DNA of 64,000 nucleotides, taken from NCBI GenBank assembly GCA_035627955.1, contig DASPKU010000019.1, forward strand, positions 327,912-391,911, read 5' to 3'. The notes below the pieces were generated by a model that made no database searches, was not told the DNA's origin, and saw only the letters and a list, made by a program, of their open reading frames with translations. Shown here one piece after another: positions 18,151 to 27,203 of the stretch; positions within the stretch are counted from its first letter, which is position 1, and every line of letters starts with the position of its first letter. Source of the stretch: Phycisphaerales bacterium (GTDB lineage Bacteria; Planctomycetota; Phycisphaerae; Phycisphaerales; UBA1924). Made by a program: the position numbers and the translations under genes.

Positions 18151-18870
18151 ATGAAAACCACAGCGGCGCGGTACGCTGTGGGCGTGCGGCGGCCCGCGTC
18201 GACATCTCGTTCATCGCCGGTGAAGCGCTGGACGCTCAAGATCACCCTCGCCCTGCTCGCGGGCGCGGTCGTCACGTGGGGGGTGGCGTGGGGGTGTGCG
18301 CTGTGGGCAGTTCGCGGCGAGACGTACATGAGCAACCGCTTCGGCGGGAGTTCCCCAGAAGACGGCGAACTCGAACGCCGTTTCCCGCCTGGACTCCGTG
18401 CAGGGTGGCGACGGGCTGAGGGCGAGTGGGTCCGCTCGGTACAGCTCGGGCACGGACGCGGATGGGAGGAGGGGTACTACTCCGTCAAGCGGTGGACCCC
18501 TTCGAACACTGCGACGGCTGCCGCATGGGGGCGCTACGGCTGGCCTGCGTTGTCGCTCCTATGGATGGAGACACACGCGGGATTCCAGGGCCCCGAGCTG
18601 CATGCGCCGTCAACCTTGAAGCCGAGGGTTCGCGGAACGAAGTGGTTGAACGGCCAGAAGGGCCGGCGGTTGCCGCTCGCAATCATCCCCCTTGGCTTTG
18701 CGCTCAACACCCTCCTCGCGGCGGGCGTGCTGCTGGGGGTGGTGGAGGCCTTCGCGTTCGCGCGGCGGCGGGGGCGTCGGCGCAAAGGCCGGTGCACCTC
18801 GTGCGGCTACGACCGCCGCGGGCTCGTTGGCGATGCGGCGGCGTGCCCGGAGTGCGGGGCGGCTGGTTAG
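18151..18870 (+). CDS. Membrane protein with C-terminal zinc ribbon (copy 1)
   Basis: 239 residues from the ATG at 18151; a GTG at 18220 is an alternative start. One N-terminal helix (TLKITLALLAGAVVTWGVAWG), an extracytoplasmic stretch, then a second helix (IIPLGFALNTLLAAGVLLGVVEAF) lead to a cytoplasmic zinc ribbon, CTSCGYDRRGL...ACPECG. It belongs to a family with at least three members here (also 28422-29141, exactly the same length, and 29730-30062). Function unknown. The zinc ribbon could bind metal, nucleic acid or a partner protein. The gene is bracketed by 25-bp inverted repeats. Confidence 0.75.
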   Translation: MKTTAARYAVGVRRPASTSRSSPVKRWTLKITLALLAGAVVTWGVAWGCALWAVRGETYMSNRFGGSSPEDGELERRFPPGLRAGWRRAEGEWVRSVQLGHGRGWEEGYYSVKRWTPSNTATAAAWGRYGWPALSLLWMETHAGFQGPELHAPSTLKPRVRGTKWLNGQKGRRLPLAIIPLGFALNTLLAAGVLLGVVEAFAFARRRGRRRKGRCTSCGYDRRGLVGDAAACPECGAAG

Positions 18871-18894
18871 AAGACTGACGAAGGCAAAGACCAC

Positions 18895-18919
18895 TTGGGA
18901 GGCTTCGCCCGGGTGTCGG
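18895..18919. repeat. Right arm of inverted repeat flanking the zinc-ribbon gene
   Basis: Reverse complement, with one mismatch, of 18126-18150. Together the arms bracket the 720-bp gene with almost no extra sequence. Confidence 0.8.
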
Positions 18920-18984
18920 GGGGAGGTCGCGCGAGCGCTGGTGCTGCTGGCCCGACACCAGTGGGTCGGCCGTTGACCGGCTCC

Positions 18985-19069
18985 GTGCCACGACCGTGCT
19001 TTGACGGTCGTGCGGTTGGCCGTGTGGGACGGGCGGGGAGACACGACCGTCCGAGCACGGTCGTGGCAC
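18985..19069. repeat. Long inverted repeat, 28-bp arms
   Basis: Arms 18985-19012 and 19042-19069 (GTGCCACGACCGTGCT... and its complement, 26 of 28 paired) flank a 29-base loop. It lies downstream of convergent genes and may terminate transcription from both sides or be a dispersed hairpin element. Confidence 0.85.
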
Positions 19070-19081
19070 GAGAGGGCGCGG

Positions 19082-19504
19082 TTACTCCTCGAGCGTGCCG
19101 AGGTTCAGCTTTGTGTCCGCGGGCAGCTCGGTCAGGCGGGTGATGAGGAAGCGGGGCTTGGCGGTGAAGCGCATCTCCATGGTGAACTCGACGGGGTCGC
19201 CGGGGGCGAGGCCGTCGAGGCTCACGCCGGGGGCGAGGTAGGGGAAGCCCATCACCATCTCGTTCATGCCGATGACCTCGCCCTGCTGGTTCTTGAACCC
19301 GGGCAGCGCCTCGTGGTGCAGGTCGAGGTAGGGGCGCTTGACGCTGGGCAGGGCGTCCACGCGGGCGCGGAGCGTGTAGGTGTGGTCGGCGGGGGAGTCG
19401 GCGGTGATCGGCTGGAGCAGCCCCGCCGGCGCTTTGTTGAACAGCCGCGGCGTAGAGACGGCGAGGATGATGCCGACGAGGAAGAGGAGGAGCAGGCGGA
19501 TCAT
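19082..19504 (-). CDS. CusF-like copper-binding protein, membrane anchored
   Basis: 140 residues from an ATG at 19504 that opens a hydrophobic leader (MIRLLLLFLVGIILAV). The rest matches the copper-binding CusF/PcoE-type pattern: HEALPGF...EMVMGFPYLAPGVSL..L.PGDPVEFTMEM. There is a conserved His before a Met-rich turn and a GD.V.F strand. Such domains bind Cu(I)/Ag(I) outside the cytoplasm and hand it to efflux or assembly proteins. No copper pump is encoded nearby. Confidence 0.72.
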   Translation of the reverse strand: MIRLLLLFLVGIILAVSTPRLFNKAPAGLLQPITADSPADHTYTLRARVDALPSVKRPYLDLHHEALPGFKNQQGEVIGMNEMVMGFPYLAPGVSLDGLAPGDPVEFTMEMRFTAKPRFLITRLTELPADTKLNLGTLEE

Positions 19505-19517
19505 GGCGGAGGGTAGG

Positions 19518-19639
19518 GGATGTCGGATGTCGGACGTCGGATGTGGGATGTGGGATGTGGGATGTGGGATGTGGGATGTCGGATGTGGGAATGCGGGAGG
19601 TGGTCCTCTCTGACATCCGACATCCGACATCCGACATCC
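19518..19639. repeat. 7-bp minisatellite (GGATGTC/G) with inverted copies
   Basis: About ten head-to-tail copies of GGATGTS at 19518-19591 are followed by four copies in inverse orientation (GACATCC, 19611-19639). The two blocks can pair into a hairpin. It lies between truD and the CusF-like gene. Open frames through it are repeat artefacts. Confidence 0.9.
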
Positions 19640-19642
19640 CCT

Positions 19643-20998
19643 CTAGCCCACCTCCTCCCATTCGCCGGACTTCACCACCGCGGGCTTCATGACCTCGCGG
19701 AGGACGACGGTGGCGAAGCTGCCCTTGGGGAGCTCGAAGGCGCAGCGGACGTAGGGGCCGTGCTCGTCGACGCCGCCCTCGACCTCGGGGTCAATGACAG
19801 GGACGCGAAGGGGGCGGCGCTTGCCCTCCAGCTTGAAGGGGCTTTTGCTGTCGAATGTCTCGAGCTGCGCGGGGGTGACGCCGAAGGATTCCAACACCGC
19901 CTGCTCGCGCACGCCCGTCTCGCCGCCCGCGCGGACCATCGAGCCGCCCCACATCGGGCCGCTGGGGCTGATCTCAAAGCGTGCCAGGCGGGCGGCAGTC
20001 TCTGGGTCGGCGGCCACGGCGTCATCGACCGCGAACACCGCGAGGTTCTCGTGCTTGACGGCCAGGTCGCCGGGGGCGAGGGTCGCGAGCGTGCCGGTTG
20101 ACACCCGCCCGTCGAGCACGGCGTTGAACACCGCGGACTGGAACGCGGAGAAGTAGTACCGCAGGATGGGCTCGTCGAGGGCGAGCATGGCCTCGGGGGG
20201 GCTCGCCCCCTTGGAGAGCCGGTACAGCACGCGCTGCTCGGTGCGGGCCGAGCGCGGGTAGAGGTCGCCCGCTTCCTGGTAGCGCCCCTCCGCGAACAGG
20301 CGGCGGGCCTCCGCGTTGAGCTCGGGGTGCGCGGCGTTGGCGCCCAGCAGCTCGCGCACGGCGGCGTCAAAGTCGCCGGTGATGAGGTGGCGGCCCACGA
20401 GGTGGTTGTTCTCCAGCATCCCGAAGCGCTGCTCGCCGACGCGGTTGGGCACGCCGACTTTCGCGAGCCGCCGCAGCACGCGGTCCGCGGCCAGCACGTC
20501 GGTGGGTTTTACATTGCGGATGCGGACAGAGAAGCGGTTGCCCTTGAGGTGGCCGGGGCGGAGCTTGTTGGCGTGGTAGTCGGCACCGACGATCGCCAGC
20601 CGCTCGTTGCGCAGCTCGGGGAAGTGCTCGATCTTCTTTCCGGGCACGTGCACCGAGACCATCTGGCGGGTGATGGCGTGCTTGTCCTTGAGCCCCGCGT
20701 AGCCGATGGCCCGCCGGTGCACGCCGAAGTGGCGGGCCAGCACCTCGACCATCTCCATGGTGGAGAGGCCGCGCTTGGTGACGGTGAGGTAGATGTGCTC
20801 GCCCTCGCCCGAGGGCGTGTACTGGGGGATCTCGTCGACGAGGAAGTCCTCGGGCCGCTGCTTGATCTGCCCGCCGATGCCCGGGATGTCGGCCGTGATG
20901 TACTGGCGGGGGATGACGTGGGTGCTGGTGTCCTTGGGTACCCCGTCGCTCCGCGACGGCTCTTGGGTATCCGGGGCGCCGGGGTCAGACCTCGTCAC
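19643..20998 (-). CDS. truD: tRNA pseudouridine(13) synthase
   Basis: 451 residues. It converts U13 of certain tRNAs to pseudouridine. The catalytic region YAGLKDKHAITRQ (Asp nucleophile) and the family block GVPNRVGEQRFG are both present, as is the large TRUD insertion domain. The GTG start at 20998 has GGAGG 9 bases upstream and overlaps the end of the upstream bifunctional-nuclease gene by 14 bases. An extra ~35 residues precede the core (THVIPRQYITADIPG...). Confidence 0.95.
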   Translation of the reverse strand: MTRSDPGAPDTQEPSRSDGVPKDTSTHVIPRQYITADIPGIGGQIKQRPEDFLVDEIPQYTPSGEGEHIYLTVTKRGLSTMEMVEVLARHFGVHRRAIGYAGLKDKHAITRQMVSVHVPGKKIEHFPELRNERLAIVGADYHANKLRPGHLKGNRFSVRIRNVKPTDVLAADRVLRRLAKVGVPNRVGEQRFGMLENNHLVGRHLITGDFDAAVRELLGANAAHPELNAEARRLFAEGRYQEAGDLYPRSARTEQRVLYRLSKGASPPEAMLALDEPILRYYFSAFQSAVFNAVLDGRVSTGTLATLAPGDLAVKHENLAVFAVDDAVAADPETAARLARFEISPSGPMWGGSMVRAGGETGVREQAVLESFGVTPAQLETFDSKSPFKLEGKRRPLRVPVIDPEVEGGVDEHGPYVRCAFELPKGSFATVVLREVMKPAVVKSGEWEEVG

Positions 20999-21452
20999 GG
21001 GTCGCGGCCTCCAGCACGTGCTCGGCGACGTAGATGGGCACGCCGCCGGCGATCCCCAGGGCGATGGCGTCGCTGGGGCGGGAGTCGATGTGCATCTTCT
21101 TGCCCTCGGCGGTGGTCACGTCGAGGGTGGCGAAGAAGGTGTGCTCGGCGAGGTCGTTGATGGTGATGGAGTCCAGCGAGGCGCCCAGCTTGTCGATGAC
21201 GCTGGCGAGCAGGTCGTGCGTCTGCGGGCGCTTGATGCTGATGCCCTTGAGCCGCCGCTCGATCGACTGCGCCTCGGGCAAGCCGATCACGATGGGGAAG
21301 GAGCGGGCGTGCCCGCCCTCATCCGCGGCGTCATAGACGCTGGCCGTGGGCTTCTTCGCCTCTTCGCCCTCGGTCACCTCGCGCAGCTCGATGATCTGGT
21401 AGTCATTGAGCTCGCGGATCAGGATGCGCGACAGTTCCATCCGGACGGCCAT
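20985..21452 (-). CDS. Bifunctional nuclease (BFN/DUF151) family protein
   Basis: 155 residues. The sequence FPIVIGLPEAQSIERRL...THDLLASVIDKLGASLDSITINDL...FFATLDV...IDSRPSDAIALGIAGGVPIYV is the classic DUF151/BFN domain, whose plant members have DNase and RNase activity. It is cytoplasmic; its role in bacteria is unsettled. It is translationally linked to truD by overlap. Confidence 0.92.
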   Translation of the reverse strand: MAVRMELSRILIRELNDYQIIELREVTEGEEAKKPTASVYDAADEGGHARSFPIVIGLPEAQSIERRLKGISIKRPQTHDLLASVIDKLGASLDSITINDLAEHTFFATLDVTTAEGKKMHIDSRPSDAIALGIAGGVPIYVAEHVLEAATRDEV

Positions 21453-21533
21453 GCGGTTCTCCCGGCGGGGATGGTAGCACAGCCTCGCGTGAACTTGGGC
21501 TTATGTGCGGGAGCTTGCGCGCTAGTGGATCGG

Positions 21534-22382
21534 TCAGTCGCGCCCGAACGCGCCGGGGCGGGGCGGGGACTGCGGCGGGGCGGGCGCGGCCGGCGGCTCG
21601 TGCACCGGCGGCTCCACCAGTCGCCGCCCGAGCTGATCCAGCAGCTCCCGCGGAATCCCGATGTCCGCGACGATGACCTCGCCCAGGAACGGCTGCGCCT
21701 CCAGCGCGAAGAACCCCTCCTTGAGCCCCGCGAGCGTCACGGTGGCGCTGGCCCGCACGGCTACGCGCCGGGGCATCCCCGTGTCGGCGTCCAGGCCGCT
21801 GGGCAGGTCCACCGCGAGGATGGGCACGCCGTCGGCCCCATAGCCGTTGACCTCAGTGACGATCTTCTCGTAGGTCGCCTCGAGGTCGCGGGAGAGGCCG
21901 GTGCCCACCAGCGCGTCGATGATGAGGTCGGTGCTGCGGAAGCTCGACATCGCGGCTGTGAGCGAGCGTTCCGGGTTCGCGGGGTCCATGAGGAAGATCT
22001 GCAGCCCCATGCGGTGCACGATGTCGAGGTTGATGCGGGCGTCGCCGGTGTACTGCGCGGGGTTGGCCGCGAGGAACACCGTCACGCGCAGGCCGGCGTT
22101 GTGCAGGTGGCGGGCGCAGGCGAGGCCGTCGCCGCCGTTGTTGCCGGGCCCGGCGACCACGAGCACGCGGGGCTTGTCGATGCCGTCGAGCCCGTCGAGG
22201 GCGACTTCCGCGATGTGGCGGGCCGCGTTCTCCATCAGCACGACGGAGGGGATGCCGAACTCCTGCACGGCGAGGCGGTCGAGCTTGCGCACGGCCTCGC
22301 GCGAGAAGATCCACAGGTGCTGGCGAGGGCGCAGGCGCGGGCGGGCGGGGCCGGGGCCGTGCTGGGGCGGAGTGCTCGGCAC
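21534..22382 (-). CDS. nnrE: NAD(P)H-hydrate epimerase
   Basis: 282 residues. This is the YjeF N-terminal (Rossmann-type) domain that repairs damaged NAD(P)HX. The signatures are VLMENAAR, VVAGPGNNGGDGLACARHL, DALVGTGLSR and AVDLPSGLDADTG. The dehydratase half (NnrD) is absent, so epimerase and dehydratase are separate here. The C-terminal Pro-rich ~30 residues are not conserved. The start is uncertain: GTG at 22382 is used, and the first ~20 residues may not be translated. Confidence 0.92.
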   Translation of the reverse strand: MPSTPPQHGPGPARPRLRPRQHLWIFSREAVRKLDRLAVQEFGIPSVVLMENAARHIAEVALDGLDGIDKPRVLVVAGPGNNGGDGLACARHLHNAGLRVTVFLAANPAQYTGDARINLDIVHRMGLQIFLMDPANPERSLTAAMSSFRSTDLIIDALVGTGLSRDLEATYEKIVTEVNGYGADGVPILAVDLPSGLDADTGMPRRVAVRASATVTLAGLKEGFFALEAQPFLGEVIVADIGIPRELLDQLGRRLVEPPVHEPPAAPAPPQSPPRPGAFGRD

Positions 22383-22430
22383 GGACGGAGTCTAGCCCCA
22401 CGCGGTCAGGGGCCGTTCAAGGTTGGAATG

Positions 22431-22458
22431 AAAAGAGCCCCGCTGGTGCGGGGCTCTT
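22431..22458 (-). terminator. Rho-independent terminator after the TlpA-like gene
   Basis: The perfect inverted repeat AAGAGCCCCGC / GCGGGGCTCTT has a 4-base loop; the minus-strand transcript ends in TTTT. It lies 27 bases after the stop. Confidence 0.82.
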
Positions 22459-22484
22459 CGGGTGACGTTGAAGCTCAGGGCTGA

Positions 22485-23600
22485 TTAGTTCTTCGCGCCC
22501 TTGTACTTCTTGAGGTTGCCCTCGACCTCCTCACGCATCTCGTCGCCGTCGCTGTCGGTGAGCGCCTTCACGGCCTTCTCCTGAATCTCGACGGCCTTCG
22601 CCACGTCCTTCTTCTCCCAGTACGCGCGGGCCAGGGTGTCGAGGATCGCGGCGTTCTTGCTGTCGGTGATCTCGACGGCGCGCTTGGCGATGTCCATGGC
22701 CAGGTCGATGTCGCGGTTCTTGTAGCCCTCGTCATCGAGGATGCTCCAGGAGATCGCGTTGAGCACCATCGCGTTGTCCTTGACCGGGCCCGTGGTCATC
22801 TTCTTGGCGTACTCGTATGCGGCGGTCTCGCCCTTGTTCTCAAGGATGGCCTTGAAGCGGCTGGCCGCGGCCATGCCGTTGCGCTCGGGGTTGAGCTCGA
22901 TCAGCTCATCGACGATCTTGCCCTCGGCCTCCTCATCGCCGCTGGTGCGGGCTTCCTGCAGCTTGGCCATCAGCTCGCGCTGCTTCTTGGCGGAGGCCGC
23001 GGCCTTGGCGGACTTCTCCGACGCGGCCTTGAGGTCGTAGGTGCCGGCGACGACCTCCTTGAGCACCTTGTCCATGCCCGCGGGGTGGCCGATCCACTGG
23101 ATCTTGTTGTCCTTCACGATGAACGCGGAGGGGATGCCGCCCTGGCCCGAGGCCCGCATCCACGTGTCGCTCATGGGGGCGGGGGAGCCGCCGTAAGCGA
23201 CGGTGTAGTCCATCTTGTCGCCCTGGTTCTTGACGAACTCGGTGACGCGGTCGAGGTACTTGCCGTCCTCGAGCTCGTTGTTCTCCTCCCAGATGCTCAC
23301 GCCGATGAAGCGGACCTTGTCCTTGTACTCCTTCTGCATCTCGGTGAGGTGGGGGATGTTGCGGATGCAGGGGCCGCACCAGGTCGCCCAGAACTCGACG
23401 ACGTAGATGCCCTTGTCGAGGTTCTCGACGGGCTTGCCCTTCACGAACTTCTCGATCTGCAGCTTGGGGGCGGTGTCGCCCACCTTCAGCATCGTGGCTT
23501 CCTGCTCCTTGGCGGCGGGTTTGTCCTGGGCGACCACGGCGGGGGCGGCGCCCACGAGGGCGAGGATCATGGACAGGGCGAAGATGCGCGGGGACTTCAT
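22485..23600 (-). CDS. TlpA-like thioredoxin with C-terminal helical repeat domain
   Basis: 371 residues from an ATG preceded by GAGGAG. The signal peptide (SMILALVGAAPAVVAQ) exports it. A TlpA/ResA-like thioredoxin domain (residues ~40-190) has the redox motif WATWCGPC and the conserved GIPSAFIV. The C-terminal ~180 residues are helical, with TPR-like spacing (NAAILDTLARAYWEKKDVAKAVEIQEKAVKAL). It probably reduces or exchanges thiols outside the cytoplasm. It may serve the many Cys-rich secreted proteins encoded nearby (inference). Confidence 0.9.
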   Translation of the reverse strand: MKSPRIFALSMILALVGAAPAVVAQDKPAAKEQEATMLKVGDTAPKLQIEKFVKGKPVENLDKGIYVVEFWATWCGPCIRNIPHLTEMQKEYKDKVRFIGVSIWEENNELEDGKYLDRVTEFVKNQGDKMDYTVAYGGSPAPMSDTWMRASGQGGIPSAFIVKDNKIQWIGHPAGMDKVLKEVVAGTYDLKAASEKSAKAAASAKKQRELMAKLQEARTSGDEEAEGKIVDELIELNPERNGMAAASRFKAILENKGETAAYEYAKKMTTGPVKDNAMVLNAISWSILDDEGYKNRDIDLAMDIAKRAVEITDSKNAAILDTLARAYWEKKDVAKAVEIQEKAVKALTDSDGDEMREEVEGNLKKYKGAKN

Positions 23601-23799
23601 TCGGAGCTCCTCTTGGATGGGCAGTGGGGCGGCAACACGCGGCCCGTGCAGTGGCGTCTCGACGCCCAAGGCCCACCCTGCCCGGGCGGGTCTGTTATTC
23701 TTACCTTAGACGCGGGCCGGCGGAAGGGGTTTCCTGGTGCTTTGCATGGGCGGGGGCCCGCGATGGACCCCGGGCACCCCGGGGGCAATCATTTCAGAG

Positions 23800-25080
23800 A
23801 TGCGCGCACGGGTGGTTTCCAGCATCGCCTTGAGCCTGGTCCTGCACGCGGGGGGACTGGTAGCGCTCTCGCTGGTGGGCGCGCGGAGCCTCGCCAGCCC
23901 GGGTGAATCGCCGCAAGTGGGGGTGGTGCAAGGGCTTGAGCTGGCGGACACCGGGCTGGCCGTGCTGGTCCCGCTCGCGGTTCTGCCCACGCCCGAGCCG
24001 TTGCCCACGCCAGAAATTCAGCCGGAGCCCGAGCCCGAGGTAATGCCGCCCAAGCCGGAGGTCGAGCTGGAGGTGCCGCTGGGGATCGAAGATGGGGCGG
24101 AGCGCTCAGAGGTCTGGAAGGGGGCGAAGGAGGCGACCGAGCACCTCGCGCCCAAGTCCAAGATCGACCAGGCGGCGCGGGCGATCGACCCCAGGGCCGG
24201 CGCGGCGGAGGCCGGGCCCGCGTCGGCGGGCGACGGCGAGCGGGCGGCGCAGGAGGTTGTTCCGCAGCCCCCGCAGCCGGAGGTGAGCAAGAGCGCGCCC
24301 GCGGAGCAAACCGTGCCCGCGCCCGAGCCGCAGCCCAAGCCGGTACAGGAGCTCGAGAAGCAGGACCAGCCGCAGCAGGTGGAGCCCGAGCAACTCAACC
24401 CCCAGCAGTCCGAACCGGAGCAGCTGAAACCGCAGAGCCCCCCGGCGCCCGAGCCTGAAGGGGCGAGCGAGGTCGAGCTCCCGCGCCCGCAGGACGCGCC
24501 GGTGCAGCCGGAGCCGCCGCAGCCCGAGCCCGAGCAGCTGAAGCAGCAGCAGGAAAAGCCCGAGCAGCCGCAGGAGCAGCAGCTGCGCCCGGTGCAGCCG
24601 GAGACGGCGCCGGCCCAGAGCGCGGACACGTCGACAGCCGCAGCGCCCCCAGTCACGCCCGTACCGCCGCAGCCCGCCGACGCGCCCTCCGCAAAGGCCA
24701 GCGCCCCGCAGGCCGAGCCCGGACTCAGGGCCGACGAGGAGTCGCCCGCGGCCTCCGTCGTGGGCTCGCTCGTCTTCAAGCCCGGCGAGCCGCTCGCGGG
24801 CAAGGGCCTCCGCGTGTGGACCGTGACGCCCAAGTACGCGGTGACGACCCGCTACCTCGCCCGCCCCAAGAACGCGGTGGTGCTCATCACCTTCGGGCGC
24901 GACGGCAAGGTGCGCAAGGCCGTGTTCAAGGAGCGCACCGGCTATGAGGATGTGGACAAGCCGCTGCTGGAGGCGGTGTACCGCTGGACCGCCCGCGGCG
25001 AGGCCCTTTCCAGCCTCCCCGCCGACAAGCCCGACGCCGGCGTGACGTATTCGATCAAGTTCCTGATGGAGACGTACTAG
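23800..25080 (+). CDS. TonB-like energy transducer with long Pro/Gln/Glu linker
   Basis: 426 residues. An N-terminal membrane anchor (VVSSIALSLVLHAGGLVALSLVG) is followed by ~250 residues of PEPEQLKPQ-like repeats able to span the periplasm. The C-terminal domain is TonB-like (RPKNAVVLITFGRDGKVRKAVFKE...PLLEAVYRWTA...). TonB passes proton-motive energy to outer-membrane transporters. No exbB/exbD lies nearby. The ATG at 23800 is preferred over upstream starts because it opens the membrane anchor. Confidence 0.83.
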   Translation: MRARVVSSIALSLVLHAGGLVALSLVGARSLASPGESPQVGVVQGLELADTGLAVLVPLAVLPTPEPLPTPEIQPEPEPEVMPPKPEVELEVPLGIEDGAERSEVWKGAKEATEHLAPKSKIDQAARAIDPRAGAAEAGPASAGDGERAAQEVVPQPPQPEVSKSAPAEQTVPAPEPQPKPVQELEKQDQPQQVEPEQLNPQQSEPEQLKPQSPPAPEPEGASEVELPRPQDAPVQPEPPQPEPEQLKQQQEKPEQPQEQQLRPVQPETAPAQSADTSTAAAPPVTPVPPQPADAPSAKASAPQAEPGLRADEESPAASVVGSLVFKPGEPLAGKGLRVWTVTPKYAVTTRYLARPKNAVVLITFGRDGKVRKAVFKERTGYEDVDKPLLEAVYRWTARGEALSSLPADKPDAGVTYSIKFLMETY

Positions 25081-25137
25081 GTTCGAGGTGGCATTGCGGC
25101 CGCGGCGCGGGCCTACTTCAATCCACAAGGAGGCGGC

Positions 25138-25842
25138 ATGATCGGCCAGCTCACCGCATTGCTCATGTCCATCGCGTCCGCCGCGCCCGCGCAGCCCGAA
25201 AGCGTCACTGCCGGCGGCGCGCGCTGGACGCCCACCGAGCCCACCGTGGGCGACATGAACCCCGTGGGCACCAGCCAGCGGGCGATGCCGGTGGACCTGC
25301 GCGTGGGCAGCGGCTTTGACCGCCTCTACAAGCTCGACGCCAGGCCCCGCTTTTTCGGCGGCAGCGGGGGTGGGGGCTGGGCCGCGGGCGACAGCGACTA
25401 CTACATGCGCATGAACGGCGGGGTAATGGCCGTGTTCCCGCGCTCCAGCTACGCGATGACCCGGCGCGGCCTGCTCACCGAGGTGCCCCCGGGCACGGTG
25501 TTCTCGATCGGCGGCAACGTCAACAAGCTCATGGGCGCGCAGCCGGGCATCAACGAGCCGCGTGTCCCCGGCCAGAACTTCGTGGACCGCTCGGCGAAGC
25601 CCGGCTCCCCCAACGACCCCGTGCCCGACCAGGAGCGGGCCCGCCCCGCCCCGCCCGAGCGCCCCGAGCCCCCGCAACGCGCCAACAACCAGGCCCCCCG
25701 CGACGGCGCTGCCGCGCCCGGCAACGAGGTGCGCTCCTCAGCGAACACCGCCCCCGCGCCGGGGCCGTCGATCTGGTGGGACGAGAGCTACCGGCAGCAG
25801 CGGGTGGGTCAGCTGCTGGACCGGGCCCTCGCGGGGCAGTAA
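25138..25842 (+). CDS. Unknown Pro/Gly-rich exported protein
   Basis: 234 residues with an excellent AAGGAGG site 4 bases before the ATG. The N-terminus (MIGQLTALLMSIASAAPAQ) is a signal peptide. The body has no recognised domain. Residues ~60-140 are glycine and aromatic rich (FFGGSGGGGWAAGDSDYYMRMNGG), and the C-terminal third is Pro/Ala/Arg rich and probably disordered. It lies 57 bases after the TonB-like gene on the same strand, so the two may form an operon. Confidence 0.75.
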   Translation: MIGQLTALLMSIASAAPAQPESVTAGGARWTPTEPTVGDMNPVGTSQRAMPVDLRVGSGFDRLYKLDARPRFFGGSGGGGWAAGDSDYYMRMNGGVMAVFPRSSYAMTRRGLLTEVPPGTVFSIGGNVNKLMGAQPGINEPRVPGQNFVDRSAKPGSPNDPVPDQERARPAPPERPEPPQRANNQAPRDGAAAPGNEVRSSANTAPAPGPSIWWDESYRQQRVGQLLDRALAGQ

Positions 25843-25849
25843 AAGCAAA

Positions 25850-26005
25850 GGCAAAGGCCGAACACGGAGTTCACGGAGCAGGACCGAGGGGAGCGGGAGA
25901 GAAGGAAAGGATCGATCCGGTTCCATCCTGTCTTCCCCAAGTCCGATCCTGTCTCCCCTCCGTGTAGCTCTGTCTTCTCTCCGCCCCCTCCGTGTTCCTC
26001 TTCCT
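25850..26005. repeat. Imperfect inverted repeat (CACGGAG arms) between convergent genes
   Basis: The left arm carries GAACACGGAGTTCACGGAG; the right arm carries the complementary CCGTGTAGCTCTGT and CCCCTCCGTGTTCC. It resembles the elements at 16743-16905 and 31005-31156 and sits between the ends of two convergent genes, so it may act as a bidirectional terminator. Confidence 0.6.
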
Positions 26006-26006
26006 C

Positions 26007-27050
26007 TTACACGTTGGGCCGCGTGTTGCCGTCGCCGGCGATCGAGCCGCGCATCGAGGTGTCGGCCTGCAGGTTCTGCAGCTTGTAGTAGTCCATCACG
26101 CCCAGGCGGCCGTTGCGGAAGGCGTCGGCGATGGCCTTGGGCACGTCGGCCTCGGCCAGCACCACCAGGGCCTTGTTCTCCTCGATCCGCGCCTTGTTCT
26201 CCTGCTCGAGGGCCAGGGCCAGGGCACGCCGCTTCTCCGCCTCGGCCTGGAAGCGCTTCTTGTCGGCCTCGGCCTGCGCCGCCTGCAGCTGGGCGCCGAT
26301 GTTGTCCCCGACGTCGACGTCGGCGATGTCGATGGAGAGGATCTCGAAGGCCGTGCCCGCGTCCAGGCCGGTGCTCATCACCTTCTTGCTGATGTCGTCG
26401 GGGTTCTCCAGCACCGCCTTGTGGTCGTTGGCCGAGCCGATGGTGGACACGATGCCCTGCCCCACGCGTGCGATGATGGTCTCCTCGGTGGCGCCGCCCA
26501 CCAGCCGGGCGATATTCGTGCGCACCGTCACGCGGGCCTTGACCTTCAGCTGGATGCCGTCCTTGGCCACCGCGTCGATGGTCCCCCGCGGCCCGTTGGC
26601 GCTGGGGCAGTCGATCACCTTGGGGTTCACCGAGGTGTGCACCGCGTCCAGGATGTCGCGGCCCGCGAGATCAATGGCGGTGGCGATGTTCCAGGGCAGC
26701 TCGATGCGGGCACCCCGGGCCGCGATCATCGCCGAGATCACGTTGCTCACCCGCCCGCCGGCCAGGTAGTGGGTCTCGATCATGTTGGTGGGGATGTCCA
26801 TGCCGCTCTTGACGGCGCGGATCCGGTTGATCACCACCGTGCGGATGTCCACCTTCCGCAGCTTCATCCCGATCATGTCCAGCATGCCCACGTGGGCGTT
26901 GCTGGTCATCGCCTGGATGTACAGGCTGATGAACTGCAGCAGGAAGATGAACACGAAGAAGAGGACCAGGCCAACGATGCCGATCACGACCCAGATGATC
27001 ATGTCCTGCTTGGTGGCCTGGGCGAGCGTGAGCATTGAAACGTGGTGCAT
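26007..27050 (-). CDS. floA: Flotillin-like protein FloA
   Basis: 347 residues, the usual length. An N-terminal membrane segment ([25 protein letters not shown]) precedes the SPFH-like body ([46 protein letters not shown]). The C-terminal coiled coil is Ala/Glu/Lys rich ([35 protein letters not shown], given here only to mark the region). FloA organises membrane microdomains and scaffolds signalling or transport complexes. The ATG at 27050 is used; a second ATG lies five codons on. Confidence 0.95.
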   Translation of the reverse strand: MHHVSMLTLAQATKQDMIIWVVIGIVGLVLFFVFIFLLQFISLYIQAMTSNAHVGMLDMIGMKLRKVDIRTVVINRIRAVKSGMDIPTNMIETHYLAGGRVSNVISAMIAARGARIELPWNIATAIDLAGRDILDAVHTSVNPKVIDCPSANGPRGTIDAVAKDGIQLKVKARVTVRTNIARLVGGATEETIIARVGQGIVSTIGSANDHKAVLENPDDISKKVMSTGLDAGTAFEILSIDIADVDVGDNIGAQLQAAQAEADKKRFQAEAEKRRALALALEQENKARIEENKALVVLAEADVPKAIADAFRNGRLGVMDYYKLQNLQADTSMRGSIAGDGNTRPNV

Positions 27051-27203
27051 GGGGACTCCCTCGATTCGGGCGGGAGTATAGCGGACGGGTGGGCCCCCCA
27101 GTAGAGGAGTGGAGGAGAGCAGGAGTGGAGGAGACGCGGCCCGGCCCTGCGCCGCCGCCCCCTCTCCTCTTCTCCTCTTCTCCTCGGCTCCTCCACCGGC
27201 CCC

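Noticed and set aside
24018..25677. Cys/Gly/Ser-rich minus-strand proteins opposite the TonB-like gene
   Set aside because: Mirror image of the Pro/Gln/Glu repeats of the TonB-like linker.
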